Origin: JBGTCY01 sp041748615
GTDB taxonomy: Bacteria; Bacteroidota; Bacteroidia; Chitinophagales; CAIOSU01
NCBI GenBank assembly: GCA_041748615.1
Contig: JBGTCY010000156.1
Location: 1 to 32,157 of the forward strand
Direction of reading: 5' to 3'
DNA length: 32,157 nucleotides
Positions 31,614-32,157 of the stretch are shown piece after piece. Both the position numbers and the translations under genes were made by a program. The notes beneath the pieces are model-generated. The model did no database searches, had not been told where the DNA came from, and saw only the letters and a list, made by a program, of their open reading frames with translations. Position 1 is the stretch's first letter. Each line of letters starts with the position of its first letter.

Positions 31614-32157
31614 ATGTTAAAAGTATTGGCAAATGACGGCTTGGAAAAAGAAGGGATTGAACAACTCACCGCAGCGGGTTTTGAGGTGGATTTAAAAAAA
31701 ATTCCTCAGGAAAATTTAAAAGAACGGCTGAATGAATATCAGGCAGTGGTTGTCAGAAGCGCAACCCGCATTACCAGCCGCGAAATTGATACAAGTCCCA
31801 ATCTCAAACTGATTGTCAGAGCCGGTTCGGGCACTGATAATTTAGATGTGGATTACGCCAAATCAAAAAATATCGCGGTGATGACCACTCCCGGAGTTTC
31901 CGCTCAATCGGTGGCTGAATTGGTGTTCGCGCATCTCTTTAATATCTCCCGTTTTCTCTATGATTCCAATCGCAAAATGCCCGTGGAAGGCGCGGAAAAA
32001 TTTAATGAATTAAAAAAATCTTACTCAAAGGGAATCGAACTGAAAGGAAAAACATTAGGCATCATCGGCTTTGGCAGCATCGGGCAAACGGTCGCTAAAA
32101 CAGCGCTGGGGCTGGGTATGAAAGTGCTGCCTTTCAAACTGCATCACGCGGAAGTGA
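31614..32157 (+). CDS. Phosphoglycerate-dehydrogenase-like 2-hydroxyacid dehydrogenase, 5' part
   Basis: The ATG at 31614 opens a frame that runs to the window end (181 codons, no stop). It begins MLKVLANDGLEKEGIEQLTA; VVVRSATRIT, VRAGSGTDNLDVDYAKSKNI and PGVSAQSVAELVFAHL are typical substrate-domain segments of SerA-like enzymes, and GIIGFGSIGQTVAKTALGLG is the NAD-binding loop. The catalytic Arg is at RAGSGTDN; the Glu and His lie beyond the edge. By family it is 3-phosphoglycerate dehydrogenase (serine synthesis), but next to pdxA a 4-phosphoerythronate dehydrogenase role in the same vitamin pathway is possible. Confidence 0.88.
   Translation, partial: MLKVLANDGLEKEGIEQLTAAGFEVDLKKIPQENLKERLNEYQAVVVRSATRITSREIDTSPNLKLIVRAGSGTDNLDVDYAKSKNIAVMTTPGVSAQSVAELVFAHLFNISRFLYDSNRKMPVEGAEKFNELKKSYSKGIELKGKTLGIIGFGSIGQTVAKTALGLGMKVLPFKLHHAEV

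Overview
The window looks like a chromosomal piece of an uncultured member of the Bacteroidota. Supporting signs are proteins with type IX secretion (T9SS) C-terminal sorting domains, a TonB-dependent receptor with an N-terminal carboxypeptidase-regulatory-like domain, a PorV/PorQ-family outer-membrane protein, and TAnnTTTG-type promoter elements with little obvious Shine-Dalgarno sequence. No tRNA, rRNA, CRISPR array, integrase or transposase gene was seen.

Left part (1-5500): the 3' part of an unknown protein, a cytochrome P450, a membrane-anchored SelL/AhpC-like CxxC redox protein on the minus strand, a secreted PHB-depolymerase/feruloyl-esterase-like hydrolase with a T9SS tail, and deoC (deoxyribose-phosphate aldolase, of the longer type that resembles the eukaryotic enzyme).

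Deoxyribose region (4565-11536): deoC, an active aldehyde dehydrogenase, a catalytically empty aldehyde-dehydrogenase-like protein and, convergently, a pyrimidine-nucleoside phosphorylase. Together these make a plausible route from deoxynucleoside to deoxyribose-1-phosphate, then (after a mutase not seen here) deoxyribose-5-phosphate, then glyceraldehyde-3-phosphate plus acetaldehyde, then acetate. The active/empty dehydrogenase pair looks like a split version of the two-domain ALDH16 protein. The spaces between these genes are full of decayed small modules: a toxin-antitoxin pair broken by two frame disruptions behind a nested palindromic operator, a second PIN-toxin remnant, a duplicated deoC 3' end, two arrays with a strict 8-bp period, and a truncated RelE/ParE-like pair.

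Middle (11687-17704): a Gfo/Idh/MocA dehydrogenase and DegT-type aminotransferase pair (sugar 3-amination), ruvC, a secreted M43 metalloprotease with PKD and T9SS domains, and a HIT protein and greA on the minus strand. A ~100-bp intergenic repeat occurs three times (5959, 10107, 17127), always in the same orientation.

Right part (17789-32157): a minus-strand three-gene unit of TonB-dependent receptor, 1350-residue secreted protein and PorV-like barrel, closed by a clear intrinsic terminator. Next come a 438-bp spacer with REP-like hairpins, a D-2-hydroxyacid dehydrogenase overlapping rsmA (minus strand), and a divergent plus-strand operon of leucyl aminopeptidase, pdxA and a second dehydrogenase of the same superfamily, cut by the window end.
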